A stretch of DNA of 64,000 nucleotides from Flaccisagitta enflata (lineage: Eukaryota > Chaetognatha > Sagittoidea > Aphragmophora). Made by a program: the position numbers and the translations under genes. The DNA lies in the NCBI GenBank assembly GCA_965153355.1, contig OZ231127.1:48670001-48734000 (forward strand). The letters are read 5' to 3'. The notes beneath the pieces are model-generated. The model was not told the DNA's origin and ran no database searches. It was given only the letters and a program-made list of their open reading frames with translations. How positions within the stretch are numbered: the stretch's first letter is position 1; each line of letters starts with the position of its first letter. Shown here in pieces: positions 10,493-23,786 of this stretch.

Positions 10493-11541
10493 CTTTTCTT
10501 TTCTAGGCTTTTCTCTTTGCCAAGAATAACAAGATGGAGAATTGCAGGTTTGCGCGGCGACGATGGAAGGGAAATCATTATTGGAAAGGGATTTTGCAGA
10601 GGAGAATTTCTTCACCTGCTGTTGTGACGTTGATTTATGGACGATTTTTTCTCTTTTTTTTCTTTTTTCTGTTTTGCGCGATGAGTGAGAACGTAATTTT
10701 CGTAACCCTTTGGCCAGAGGCATAGCTTAGGCTGGATCGCATCGACTAAACACTGAAAAAACAAGTGCAAAACGTCAGGGGTAGTTGCAAGTGTTGCATG
10801 GGAAACGAGAAAAAGTTGATCAAAGAAGAAGAACGAAATTGAAAAAAAGATGTGTCGCAAATAACGTACGGATCAATCTAATAATACGTCGACGGAAAAT
10901 AGTCGCGTGCAGGCGACGTGACAATTGATATCATCGAGTGACGTGACACGCTAACCAAGTCGAATCCGATGCTGTTATTTGTCATCGGAGATAAAAGTCT
11001 TGGGTTTCAGAATCCAGATTGCAACCGTTCTACACGTACAGATGTCTGGATAGATCCAAGAATGGAAACGACAAACCGGAAACTGCGACTCGTGAGTTGA
11101 GACTCGTAACATATGTCAAAAGAAATGGAAGAGAAAACGCATTATGACCCTTTTTCCCTCTTATTTCTAACCGTTTCATTTCTTGATTCGATTTTTCCTG
11201 TTTCCTCTTTTCTTTCTTTTTCTTTCTTTTTCTTTACTCCTTTTTTTCTCAGTTTTTTCTCTCCTCCTTTTCCATCAGCGAAAAACGGACGTCAATTCAT
11301 GGCAACGACAATAAAAAAGGAGTGGTACCCTGTTACAAGACTCAAATCTTATCGGAAATGAAATGTAAAGATTCCGTTGCCTTGGGAATAGAAAAAATAC
11401 TTAAGCAAATGGATGCTGGAACATTTTCAATCATCTATATTCCCATTGCAAAATACAAGCTGAAAAGCAAAGAGATACAATTTGGAAAATAGGGTTAAAT
11501 TCAGCTAAATATGGACGACACGAAAAACCAGATGCTTTTTT
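10488..11541. other. Unassigned sequence with one F1 terminus
   Basis: Frames at 10534-10725 and 11113-11361 are short, Phe-rich over T tracts and without motifs. The string TAGTCGCGTGCAGGCGAC at 10901-10918 is an isolated F1 left terminus with no recognisable body. T/C-rich runs occupy 11145-11275. Confidence 0.45.
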
Positions 11542-11741
11542 AGTCGCGTGCATTCGACTCAATAACCTGCTATGCCCGTCAGTTGGTCTGTCAGTCAGTC
11601 CATCAGTTAGTCACACTTCTTTGGCGTTATCAGGCGGTTTTTACATCACTGCTCCTACCCAAAAGCTTTGTTGATGTATTCTATCACTGCTCTTACAGTC
11701 TCACGGTAGTCCTACCCACCCGCACGCGTATCCGGACTTGT
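11542..11741 (+). mobile_element. F1 family element, full length but diverged
   Basis: The left end AGTCGCGTGCATTCGACTC retains a weakened palindrome. The interior GTCAGTTGGTCTGTCAGTCA replaces the usual GGTCGGTT tract. The right end CCCACCCGCACGCGTATCCG plus GACTTGTT has lost the segment between CGCG and TATCC seen in other copies. Confidence 0.72.
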
Positions 11742-11885
11742 TTAATGCTAGTCTCTCTCCATAGTTCACTCTCTTCAAGTCCTTTTCTTCGCATTACTGT
11801 CCGTATTTACTTTGTCATATATAATAATCTGCTTCTTGGAAGCTTTTCTCGTTAGTTCGTTTGTTTAGTGGCTCATATAGTTGGA

Positions 11886-11915
11886 AAAAAGTCGAATTAC
11901 GTAATTCGACTTTTT
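11886..11915. repeat. 30-bp perfect palindrome
   Basis: The centre is between 11900 and 11901. The left arm is AAAAAGTCGAATTAC and the right arm is its exact reverse complement. Its AGTCG...CGACT layout resembles the F1 terminal palindrome, but the core differs and no F1 body is attached. Confidence 0.8.
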
Positions 11916-12245
11916 GAAACATGGGAGAAATAAAGTTTTCCATTTTTGGTTTGAGGCAATCTTAGAAAGTTGGGTCATTTTGGGGCTGGGAGGATACATT
12001 TTTTGATATTCACAGCTAAGAAAGAGCTAATTTTTCTCTTTCCAATGGCGCCAACCAGAAGTCTCTACGATCATTAGTTTTGGCGTTATGAATTTTTAAA
12101 GTTTTTTAAATTTTTCGCATTTTTGTGAAAATTGATATTTTTCATTTATCCCATTTTTCAGCCTTATGTAACAATAGGGAATAGTAAAAATGTTTCGCAA
12201 ATTGACCCCATGTTTTATAACGCTAACTTCGATATTCTAATTGGC
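11916..12245. other. AT-rich unassigned sequence
   Basis: T-rich, no frame of note and no RNA gene recognised. It ends at the start of the GA tract. Confidence 0.5.
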
Positions 12246-13504
<1,259 letters not shown>

Positions 13505-13514
13505 CTGCAGCCTA

Positions 13515-13952
13515 CAGTATGATGGGAGCAATAAGGACCTCAGATGGAGGGTCATTTCCTGCTGCACTATCTTAATGAAGTAGCTTGAACTATGTTTTTT
13601 CTGAAAGCTGATGGGCAAGAGCTTTGAGTGGACATAGTTTCATACCTCTAGCTGTAACTCTTGACCAAAAAGAAAAAGAGTGCAACACCTCTCTGGAATC
13701 AAACCTGTAACTCTGAAGAGAAGAAACTGTAACTCTTCAGTTCAGCACTCTACCAACAGAGCTATTGCACCGCATGCAACGAATACATATCAATTCTCAG
13801 TTTTTTTTTGAATCACTTGATGTGGAATTTCATGTTCACTCAATACCGTGGACAATTAACTTTCAGAAAAATTAAAGCTTTAGGTTCTTCCTTCAACTAA
13901 AAAGAATAATGAAGGCCCTCTTTGAACTGCCCTTATTGCTCCCACCGTACTG
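13515..13952. mobile_element. TA-flanked MITE carrying a tRNA-like sequence
   Basis: A 438-bp element with TA at 13513-13514 and 13953-13954. The terminal inverted repeats are CAGTATGATGGGAGCAATAA on the left and CAGTACGGTGGGAGCAATAA read inward from the right. A TA duplication plus a CAGT start is the Tc1/mariner/pogo pattern. The interior holds the tRNA-Phe-like sequence on the minus strand. No transposase is present. Confidence 0.82.
13679..13771 (-). tRNA. tRNA-Phe(GAA)-like sequence with intron, probably a pseudogene
   Basis: Read on the minus strand: acceptor strand GGTGCAA; TA; D arm GCTC-TGTTGGTA-GAGT; G; anticodon stem CTGAA; loop CTGAAGA with anticodon GAA (13736-13738); a 16-nt intron right after the loop's last base (13718-13733); stem TTCAG, a perfect match to CTGAA; then GGTTTGATTCC as a B box; and TTGCACT, able to pair with the acceptor strand. 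The D arm, loop and intron position fit eukaryotic tRNA-Phe. The T stem has two mismatches, C56 is T, and four to five extra bases precede the 3' acceptor strand. It is therefore a decayed copy or a tRNA-derived element inside the MITE. Confidence 0.5.
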
Positions 13953-14406
13953 TAGGTCGGTCGGGAAATAGGGTCAAAATTCAAAAAATGATTTACTCTA
14001 GTCTTTTGCATAAATGTACCAATGCGACAATTCTATAGGCTTCCTATGGCTATAAAAAAGTCCCCATAGCAAGCCTATGGTTTTACCGACAAGGTTTTTT
14101 GTTTGAATTCACACCCCAACTTGTGAGAAATCTTTTTTTTATTGGATGTTTGTACAAAGGGCCCAAGTATATCAATATATGAAATTTGACCCAATTCCCG
14201 ACCACCCTACTGCAGCCATGGACGCGTGTAGAGGACATTGGTACCGGAGAGCCCATGAATGCAAATATCGAAGTGATCGTGAGAAGATGGAGTGACTGAC
14301 GCTCTGACCAAACCATAAAGGCCCATTGTTGTGGGTGGATTTCTTTGAAGTTAGATCCTAGTTCATAAAGTCCATCCAGAGTAATACTAATAGCAGCCCA
14401 AAGGCA

Positions 14407-14560
14407 GTAAGTGATCAGCGGTACCCGTGCCCTGCTTGAGTAGTATGTGATTTACGTTGAGGAGGAGCAGGGCAGCGGCCCCGAAGGAGACAAAGTCCTG
14501 TAGAACACAGGAGGAATCTGTCCGTCCATCCATCCGTCCGTCCTTCTGTCTGCCTTCCTT
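14407..14560 (+). repeat. F2 head module with hairpin
   Basis: GATCAGCGGTACCCGT, then a stem GCCCTGCT (14429-14436) with AGCAGGGC (14466-14473), then GCAGCGGCCCCGAAGGAGAC, AAAGTCCTGTAGAACACAGG and a TCCGTCCATC tract. It has no minisatellite of its own; another F2 copy starts 60 bp later. Confidence 0.7.
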
Positions 14561-14616
14561 CTGTCCGGGATGCCATGTTATCCAAGATCTCATTGAATAA
14601 CATGGAGAAATGAGAA

Positions 14617-15023
14617 ATAGTCGCAAAAGCGTTAGATGGTCAGTGGTACCTGTGCCCTGCCCTAGTTGGTTGTGCTTGAAGTTGAAGGGGAAGCAGGGCA
14701 GCGGCCCCGAAGGGTTCGATGACCTATTCTTTCACACATATGGGGAATTTTTTCCTTCTCCTCCGTTCGTCCGTCTCAAGGCCTGAATCCTAGTCCAGAG
14801 ACCCAAACCCCAGTCTCGTGGCCCAAATCCTATCCAAGAGGCCCAAATCCTGGCCTCAAGGCCCAAATTCTAGCCTGGAGACCCAAATCCCAGCCTTGAG
14901 GCCCAGATTTCAGGCCTGAGAGAGCCTGATGATGGACAAACCAACGAACGGACGCACAGACGGATGAATGAAAGTCCCCCTGTGTTGTACAGGACTTTGT
15001 CCCCTTCGGGACCGCTGCCCAAA
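14617..15023 (+). repeat. F2 composite: head, minisatellite, inverted tail
   Basis: The head ATAGTCGCAAAAGCGTTAGA is shared with the copy at 7433. It is followed by TGGTCAGTGGTACCTG, a stem GCCCTGC (14654-14660) with GCAGGGC (14693-14699), GCAGCGGCCCCGAAGGGTTC and GATGACCTATTC. A 21-bp minisatellite follows. The tail is AAAGTCCCCCTGTGTTGTAC and CCCCTTCGGGACCGCTGCCC, inverse to the box of the neighbouring copy at 14407. The GGGTTCGATGACC word resembles a pol III B box, which is only suggestive. Confidence 0.7.
14775..14925. repeat. 21-bp minisatellite (F2 core)
   Basis: About seven units of GGCCCAAATCCTGGCCTCAA with substitutions, the strand complement type of the array at 7547. It is enclosed by F2 head and tail boxes. 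Confidence 0.8.
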
Positions 15024-15077
15024 AGGCAATCGAGGCCAAAAATACAATGAAACCATGGCCAAAAATACGAACAAAAA

Positions 15078-15308
15078 TCATTCATCATAGGCCTTCGCTA
15101 ATACCGCTTTTGTGCTCCGGCTTGGTAAGCGCTCAATTGCCTGCCCACAAACACTTAATATTGCCTGAAAATCATCCTCGTTTTTTGCGCCAAAATTCGA
15201 GTAATCACTCGTCCGCTTAATCATTCTCTTAGTGCTATCATTTGAAATAGGCAGATCATGAGCAAATTTATGAAATTTCTGGTAGGTTGTAACTAGACAG
15301 TGGCTCAC
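15078..15308 (-). pseudogene. Possible C-terminal exon fragment of a mobile-element-type protein
   Basis: A 76-codon minus-strand frame with ordinary protein composition, unlike the repeat frames around it. It includes YQKFHKFAHDLPISNDSTKR, MIKRTSDYSNFGAKNEDDFQ and a stop after KAYDE. There is no ATG at its start: the first codon is GTG directly after an in-frame TGA, and a TAG|TTACAACC junction could be a splice acceptor. The LPISND...K...DY pattern reminds me of uncharacterised, mobile-element-associated animal proteins, but that is memory and unverified. No upstream exon is visible. It is either a terminal exon or a captured fragment. Confidence 0.3.
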
Positions 15309-15339
15309 TCAACCAGTCGGTTTCAATTTGAAGAGCAAC

Positions 15340-15431
<92 letters not shown>

Positions 15432-15569
15432 ACGTGTGTGTGTGTTTAGGTGTGTGTGTGTTTACATGTGTGTGTGTTTACATGTGTGTTTAGGTGTGTG
15501 TGTTTACATGTGTGTTTAGGTGTGTGTGTTTACATGTGTGTTTACGTGTGTGTGTTTACGTGTCTGAGT

Positions 15570-15604
<35 letters not shown>
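15340..15604. repeat. (GT)n with TGTTTACATG / TGTTTAGG higher-order pattern
   Basis: Pure GT to about 15429, then units in which GTGTGT alternates with TTTACATG, TTTACGTG and TTTAGGTG, ending in pure GT at 15577-15604. Confidence 0.93.
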
Positions 15605-15605
<1 letters not shown>

Positions 15606-15659
15606 ATGCGTGTTTTGAGCGCTCTACCACATCCACGTTTCAGAAGCTGCCAGGTGACT

Positions 15660-16028
15660 GAGTTGCATGGGTGAAATCCAGGCTTAATGAAAACTTACAT
15701 CAACTTTGGAGCAATTCTGCGTCTAAATAAATTGAGCTCATGACCTCAACTTGGGCTCATTTTAAAGAACTGCGTCTATTCTTGAAAATGAGCCAAAGTT
15801 AAGGTCATTAGCTCACTTTGTTCAGAAGAAATGAGCTTGCAAAGTTGCATGAGTGAAATCCATTTTTTGCTCAAACTTACATCATTTTTGGAACAATCCT
15901 GTGTCTAAAAAAATTGAGCTACTTACCTCAACTTGGGCTCATTTTGAAGAGCTGCGTCTGTTCTTTAAAATGAGCCTAAGTTGAGGTCATTTGCTCAATT
16001 TGTTAGGAAGATATAAGCTTGCAAAGTT
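15660..16028. repeat. Two-copy 182-bp tandem repeat, each with a ~30-bp-arm hairpin
   Basis: GTTGCATGRGTGAAATCCA occurs at 15662 and 15844, period 182. Each unit contains an imperfect inverted repeat: 15734-15814 (left arm GAGCTCATGACCTCAACTTG, GGCTCATTTT; right arm AAAATGAGCC ... AGGTCATTAGCTC) and 15916-15996 (same plan). No coding potential. It lies just before the octamer satellite. Confidence 0.8.
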
Positions 16029-16206
16029 AGGGGTGTCCGACCCCTATACTTTCTGTTTTTTCTTCATTTTTCTTTAACTACCGCTGGTCCAATGCCGATG
16101 CCCGTGACTTTCTGAGGGCTTTTTACTCTTTTTTAGTCATATTGGAAAGGAAAAAGCGCCGGGTGGGGATGCTCAAGCCATTTACTGCGCATTCCATGAG
16201 CACTAC

Positions 16207-19200
16207 TATTGAACTATTGATCTATTGAACTATTGAACTATTGAACTATTGAACTAATGAACTATTGAACTATTGAACTTTTGAACTATTGAACTATTGA
16301 ACTATTGAACTATTGAACTATTGAACTATTGAACTATTGAACTATTGAACTATTGAACTATTGAACTATTGAACTATTGAACTATTGAACTATTGAACTA
16401 TTGAACTATTGAACTAATGAAATAATGAACTATTGAACTTTCAAACTATTGAACTATTGAACTATTGAACTATTGAACTATTGAACTATTGAACTATTGA
16501 ACTATTGAACTATTGAACTATTGAACTATTGAACTTTTGAACTATTGAACTATTGAACTATTGAACTATTGAACTATTGAACTATTGAACTATTGAACTA
16601 TTGAACTATTGAACTATTGAACTATTGAACTATTGAACTATTGAACTATTGAACTATTGAACTATTGAACTTATGAACTATTGAACTATTGAACTATTGA
16701 ACTATTGAACTACTGAACTATTGAACTTTTGAACTATTGAACTATTGAACTATTGAACTATTGAACTATTGAACTATTGAACTATTGAACTATTGAACTA
16801 CTGAACTATTGAACTTTTGAACTATTGAACTATTGAACTATTGAACTATTGAACTATTGAACTATTGAACTATTGAACTATTGAACTATTGAACTATTGA
16901 ACTATTGAACTATTGAACTATTGAACTATTGAACTATTGAACTATTGAACTATTGAACTATTGAACTATTGAACTATTGAACTATTGAACTATTGAACTA
17001 TTGAACTATTGAACTTTTGAACTATTGAACTATTGAACTATTGAACTATTGAACTATTGAACTATTGAACTATTGAACTATTGAACTATTGAACTATTGA
17101 ACTATTGAACTTTTGAACTATTGAACTTTTGAACTAATGAACTATTGAACTATTGAACTATTGAACTATTGAACTATTGAACTATTGAACTATTGAACTA
17201 TTGAACTATTGAACTATTGAACTATTGAACTTTTGAACTTTTGAACTATTGAACTATTGAACTATTGAACTTTTGAACTATTGAACTATTGAACTATTGA
17301 ACTATTGAACTATTGAACTATTGAACTATTGAACTATTGAACTATTGAACTATTGAACTATTGAACTATTGAACTATTGAACTATTGAACTATTGAACTA
17401 TTGAACTATTGAACTATTGAACTATTGAACTATTGAACTTTTGAACTATTGAACTATTGAACTATTGAACTATTGAACTATTGAACTTTTGAACTATTGA
17501 ACTTTTGAACTATTGAACTATTGAACTAATGAACTAATGAACTAATGAACTATTGAACTATTGAACTATTGAACTATTGAACTACGGAACTACTGAACTA
17601 CTGAACTATTGAACTAATGAACTAATGAACTAATGAACTATTGAACTTTTGAACTATTGAACTTTTGAACTATTGAACTATTGAACTAATGAACTATTGA
17701 ACTATTGAACTGTTGAACTATTGAACTATTGAACTACTGAACTATTGAACTATTGAACTTTTTAACTACTGAACTATTGAACTACTGAACTACTGAACTA
17801 TTGAACTATTGAACTAATGAACTATTGAACTATTGAACTATTGAACTATTGAACTAATGAACTATTGAACTATTGAACTATTGAACTATTGAACTATTGA
17901 ACTATTGAACTATTGAACTATTGAACTATTGAACTATTGAACTATTGAACTATTGAACTATTGAACTATTGAACTACTGAACTATTGAACTATTGAACTA
18001 TTGAACTTTTGATTTTTTGAACTAATGAACTAATGAACTAATGAACTATTGAACTATTGAACTATTGAACTATTGAACTATTTAACTACTGAACTATTGA
18101 ACTATTGAACTAATGAAATATTGAACTATTGAACTATTGAACTAATGAATTATTGAACTATTGAACTATTAAACTAATGAACTATTGAACTATTGAACTA
18201 TTGAACTATTGAACTATTGAACTATTGAACTTTTGAACTATTGAACTATTGAACTATTGAACTATTGAACTATTGAACTATTGAACTATTGAACTATTGA
18301 ACTATTGAACTATTGAACTTTTGAACTATTGAACTATTGAACTATTGAACTATTGAACTATTGAACTATTGAACTAATGAACTATTGAACTATTGAACTA
18401 TTGAACTATTGAACTATTGAACTATTGAACTATTGAACTATTGAACTATTGAACTATTGAACTATTGAACTATTGAACTATTGAACTATTGAACTTTTGA
18501 ACTATTGAACTATTGAACTATTGAACTATTGAACTATTGAACTATTGAACTATTGAACTATTGAACTATTGAACTATTGAACTATTGAACTATTGAACTA
18601 TTGAACTATTGAACTATTGAACTTTTGAACTATTGAACTATTGAACTATTGAACTATTGAACTATTGAACTATTGAACTATTGAACTATTGAACTATTGA
18701 ACTTTTGAACTATTGAACTATTGAACTATTGAACTATTGAACTATTGAACTATTGAACTATTGAACTATTGAACTAATGAACTAATGAACTAATGAACTA
18801 TTGAACTATTGAACTAATGAACTAATGAACTAAGGAACTATGGAACTATGAAACTAATGAACTATTGAACTATTGAACTATTGAACTATTGAACTATTGA
18901 ACTATTGAACTATTGAACTTTTGAACTATTGAACTAATGAACTATTGAACTACTGAACTATTGAACTATTGAACTATTGAACTATTGAACTATTGAACTA
19001 TTGAACTATTGAACTATTGAACTATTGAACTATTGAACTATTGAACTATTGAACTACTGAACTTTTGAACTATTGATTTATTGAACTATTGAACTATTGA
19101 ACTATTGATTTTTTGAACTACTGAACTAATGAACTATTGAACTTTTGAACTATTGAACTATTGAACTATTGAACTATTGAACTATTGAACTTTTGAACTA

Positions 19201-22200
19201 TTGAACTATTGAACTATTGAACTATTGAACTATTGAACTATTGAACTATTGAACTATTGAACTTTTGAACTATTGAACTATTGAACTATTGAACTATTGA
19301 ACTATTGAACTATTGAACTATTGAACTATTGAACTATTGAACTATTGAACTATTGAACTATTGAACTATTGAACTATTGAACTATTGAACTTTTGAACTT
19401 TTGAACTATTGAACTATTGAACTTTTGAACTATTGAACTATTGAACTAATGAACTATTGAACTATTGAACTATTGAACTATTGAACTATTGAACTATTGA
19501 ACTATTGAACTATTGAACTATTGAACTATTGAACTATTGAACTATTGAACTATTGAACTATTGAACTTTTGAACTAATGAACTATTGAACTATTGAACTA
19601 TTGAACTATTGAACTATTGAACTATTGAACTATTGAACTATTGAACTATTGAACTATTGAACTATTGAACTATTGAACTATTGAACTATTGAACTATTGA
19701 ACTATTGAACTACTGAACTATTGAACTATTGAACTATTGAACTACTGAACTATTGAACTATTGAACTATTGAACTATTGAACTATTGAACTAATGAACTA
19801 TTGAACTATTGAACTATTGAACTATTGAACTATTGAACTATTGAACTATTGAACTATTGAACTATTGAACTATTGAACTATTGAACTATTGAACTATTGA
19901 ACTTTTGAACTATTGAACTATTGAACTATTGAACTATTGAACTATTGAACTATTGAACTATTGAACTATTGAACTATTGAACTATTGAACTTTTGAACTA
20001 TTGAACTATTGAACTATTGAACTATTGAACTATTGAACTATTGAACTATTGAACTATTGAACTATTGAACTATTGAACTATTGAACTATTGAACTATTGA
20101 ACTAATGAACTAATGAACTAAGGAACTATGGAACTATGAAACTAATGAACTATTGAACTATTGAACTATTGAACTATTGAACTATTGAACTATTGAACTA
20201 TTGAACTTTTGAACTATTGAACTAATGAACTATTGAACTACTGAACTATTGAACTATTGAACTATTGAACTATTGAACTATTGAACTATTGAACTATTGA
20301 ACTATTGAACTATTGAACTATTGAACTATTGAACTATTGAACTATTGAACTATTGAACTATTGAACTATTGAACTTTTGAACTATTGAACTATTGAACTA
20401 TTGAACTATTGAACTATTGATTTTTTGAACTATTGAACTAATGAACTATTGAACTTTTGAACTATTGAACTATTGAACTATTGAACTATTGAACTATTGA
20501 ACTATTGAACTATTGAACTATTGAACTATTGAACTATTGAACTATTGAACTATTGAACTATTGAACTATTGAACTTTTCAACTATTGAACTATTGAACTA
20601 TTGAACTATTGAACTATTGAACTATTGAACTATTGAACTATTGAACTATTGAACTATTGAACTATTGAACTATTGAACTATTGAACTATTGAACTATTGA
20701 ACTTTTGAACTTTTGAACTATTGAACTATTGAACTATTGAACTATTGAACTATTGAACTAATGAACTATTGAACTATTGAACTATTGAACTATTGAACTA
20801 TTGAACTATTGAACTATTGAACTATTGAACTATTGAACTATTGAACTATTGAACTATTGAACTATTGAACTATTGAACTTTTGAACTAATGAACTATTGA
20901 ACTATTGAACTATTGAACTATTGAACTATTGAACTATTGAACTATTGAACTATTGAACTATTGAACTATTGAACTATTGAACTATTGAACTATTGAACTA
21001 TTGAACTATTGAACTATTGAACTATTGAACTATTGAACTATTGAACTACTAAACTATTGAACTATTGAACTATTGAAGTACTGAACTATTGAACTATTGA
21101 ACTATTGAACTATTGAACTATTGAACTAATGAACTACTGAACTATTGAACTATTGAACTATTGAACTATTGAACTATTGAACTATTGAACTATTGAACTA
21201 TTGAACTATTGAACTATTGAACTATTGAACTATTGAACTTTTGAACTATTGAACTATTGAACTATTGAACTACTGAACTATTGAACTATTGAACTATTGA
21301 ACTATTGAACTATTGAACTATTGAACTAATGAAATAATAAACTATTGAACTTTCAAACTATTGAACTATTGAACTAATGAACTATTGAACTATTGAACTA
21401 TTGAACTATTGAACTATTGAACTATTGAACTATTGAACTATTGAACTATTGAACTATTGAACTATTGAACTATTGACTTATTGAACTATTGAACTATTGA
21501 ACTATTGAACTATTGAACTATTGAACTATTGAACTATTGAACTATTGAACTATTGAACTATTGAACTATTGAACTTTTGAACTATTGAACTATTGAACTA
21601 TTGAACTATTGAACTATTGAACTATTGAACTATTGAACTATTGAACTATTGAACTATTGAACTATTGAACTATTGAACTTTTGAACTATTGAACTATTGA
21701 ACTATTGAACTATTGAACTATTGAACTATTGAACTATTGAACTATTGAACTATTGAACTATTGAACTATTGAACTATTGAACTATTGAACTATTGAACTA
21801 CTGAACTATTGAACTATTGAACTATTGAACTATTGAACTATTGAACTATTGAACTATTGAACTATTGAACTATTGAACTATTGAACTATTGAACTATTGA
21901 ACTATTGAACTATTGAACTATTGAACTATTGAACTTTTGAACTATTGAACTATTGAACTATTGAACTATTGAACTATTGAACTATTGAACTATTGAACTA
22001 TTGAACTATTGAACTATTGAACTATTGAACTTTTGAACTATTGAACTTTTGAACTAATGAACTATTGAACTATTGAACTATTGAACTATTGAACTATTGA
22101 ACTATTGAACTATTGAACTATTGAACTATTGAACTATTGAACTTTTGAACTATTGAACTATTGAACTATTGAACTATTGAACTATTGAACTTTTGAACTA

Positions 22201-23066
22201 TTGAACTATTGAACTATTGAACTATTGAACTATTGAACTATTGAACTATTGAACTATTGAACTATTGAACTATTGAACTATTGAACTATTGAACTATTGA
22301 ACTATTGAACTATTGAACTATTGAACTATTGAACTATTGAACTATTGAACTATTGAACTACTGAACTATTGAACTACTGAACTATTGAACTATTGAACTA
22401 TTGAATTTTTGAACTATTGATTTACTGAACTATTGAACTATTGAACTATGGAACTTTTGAACTATTGAACTTTCGAACTATTGAACTATTGAACTAATGA
22501 ACTAATGAACTAATGAACTATGGAACTATTGAACTATTGAACTATTGAACTACGGAACTACTGAACTACTGAACTATTGAACTAATGAACTATTGAACTA
22601 TTGAACTATTGAACTTTTGAACTATTGAACTTTTGAACTATTGAACTATTGAACTAATGAACTATTGAACTATTGAACTATTGAACTATTGAACTATTGA
22701 ACTATTGAACTATTGAACTATTGAACTTTTTAACTATTGAACTATTGAACTATTGAACTATTGAACTATTGAACTATTGAACTATTGAACTATTGAACTA
22801 TTGAACTATTGAACTATTGAACTAATGAACTATTGAACTATTGAACTATTGAACTATTGAACTATTGAACTATTGAACTATTGAACTATTGAACTATTGA
22901 ACTATTGAACTAATGAACTATTGAACTATTGAACTACTGAACTACTGAACTACTGAACTATTGAACTATTGAACTTTTGAACTTTTGAACTATTGAACTA
23001 TTGAACTAATGAACTATTGAACTATTGAACTATTGAACTATTGAACTATTTAACTACTGAACTATT
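16207..23066 (+). repeat. Octamer satellite block A, (GAACTATT)n, ~6.9 kb
   Basis: About 857 units. The 8-bp register is kept at every line I checked from 16321 to 23041, so substitutions dominate and net indels are absent. Variants concentrate in the last three bases of the unit (GAACTTTT, GAACTAAT, GAACTACT, GAACTATG, GAACTACG); GAACT is mostly kept, with rarer GATTTTTT and GATTTATT units. Ordered variants recur: TAAGG-type markers at 18831 and 20119 (1288 bp), GATTTTTT markers at 19107 and 20419 (1312 bp), double GAACTTTT at 19387 and 20699 (1312 bp). All six frames meet stops (TGA on plus, TAG on minus), so nothing is coded. Confidence 0.98.
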
Positions 23067-23148
23067 CATAAGAAATCTTTACCCGTACGGTCTCGGAACT
23101 GGCAGCAAAACATTAGGAAATTGTTTGTAGATACGTTTTGCTCTTTAC

Positions 23149-23203
23149 CGTGTCCTGGACAAAATTGCAAACCCTAGACGAAATGTTCTACATCCAGGAC
23201 ACG
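23149..23203. repeat. Hairpin, 11-bp perfect stem
   Basis: CGTGTCCTGGA (23149-23159) pairs with TCCAGGACACG (23193-23203) across a 33-nt loop. It recurs at 38687-38741 with one loop change. I see no ribozyme core or terminator; function unknown. Confidence 0.6.
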
Positions 23204-23490
23204 AAAACTAACTAGCTGAATGAAACGTAAAGTGATACTTTGCAACTATAAGATACATCAAAATATTCGCTGCTTTGTCATGTACCTCTCTGACTCAACT
23301 GGGCTCATACGACATGTAAGCACCAAGAATAAAAGGAAACATGTTAACAAGGTAACACTTTTTTATTTTGAACAATAACTACAGCAATTCCTTAGGTTTA
23401 TGAAGATGTTCATCTTGACCTCGTCATAGTCAAATAATCTTATACTATCCAATATTTTTTGTCTGTCACATTATGTCTGTCTGTCTGTCT

Positions 23491-23502
23491 CTTTCTTTCT
23501 TT

Positions 23503-23594
<92 letters not shown>

Positions 23595-23678
23595 TTGTTC
23601 TTTCTTTCTTTTGTTCTTTCTTTCTTTCTTTTGTTCTTTCTTTTGTTCTTTCTTTCTTTCTTTTGTTCTTTCTTTCTT

Positions 23679-23760
<82 letters not shown>
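23491..23760. repeat. (TTTC)n with TTTTGTTC variants, then (CT)n
   Basis: TTTC units to about 23683, with interspersed TTTTGTTC units from 23594, then pure CT to about 23760. The corresponding tract in the second copy is shorter. All long frames over it are artefacts. Confidence 0.97.
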
Positions 23761-23763
<3 letters not shown>

Positions 23764-23786
23764 GTGTTCTCTCTCTTTGTTTAAGA

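Larger units (their letters stand above)
13505..14215. mobile_element. Older inverted-repeat element split by a nested MITE
   Basis: The left terminus is CTGCAGCC|TA at 13505-13514, interrupted by the MITE at 13515-13952 and resuming at 13955 with GGTCGGTCGGGAAATAGGGT. The right terminus (about 14181-14215), read inward, is CTGCAGTAGGGTGGTCGGGA then ATTGGGTCAAATTTC. Removing the insert leaves a roughly 270-bp element with about 35-bp imperfect terminal inverted repeats. Its class is unknown and there is no coding sequence. Confidence 0.6.

Noticed and set aside
14636-14720. Pol III promoter (A box TGGTCAGTGGTA, B box GGTTCGATGACC) making F2 a tRNA-derived SINE
   Set aside because: The A-box resemblance is fair, but the B-box word is off by an insertion and is absent from other F2 copies. 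Kept only as a remark.
16207-23066. Telomeric repeat or coding repeat
   Set aside because: The 8-bp unit does not resemble known G-rich telomere repeats and lies internally. In every frame the octamer yields TGA or TAG in the standard code, so it cannot encode a repeat protein.
23149-23203. Hammerhead ribozyme or transcription terminator
   Set aside because: It has a strong stem but no CTGATGA core or downstream T run.
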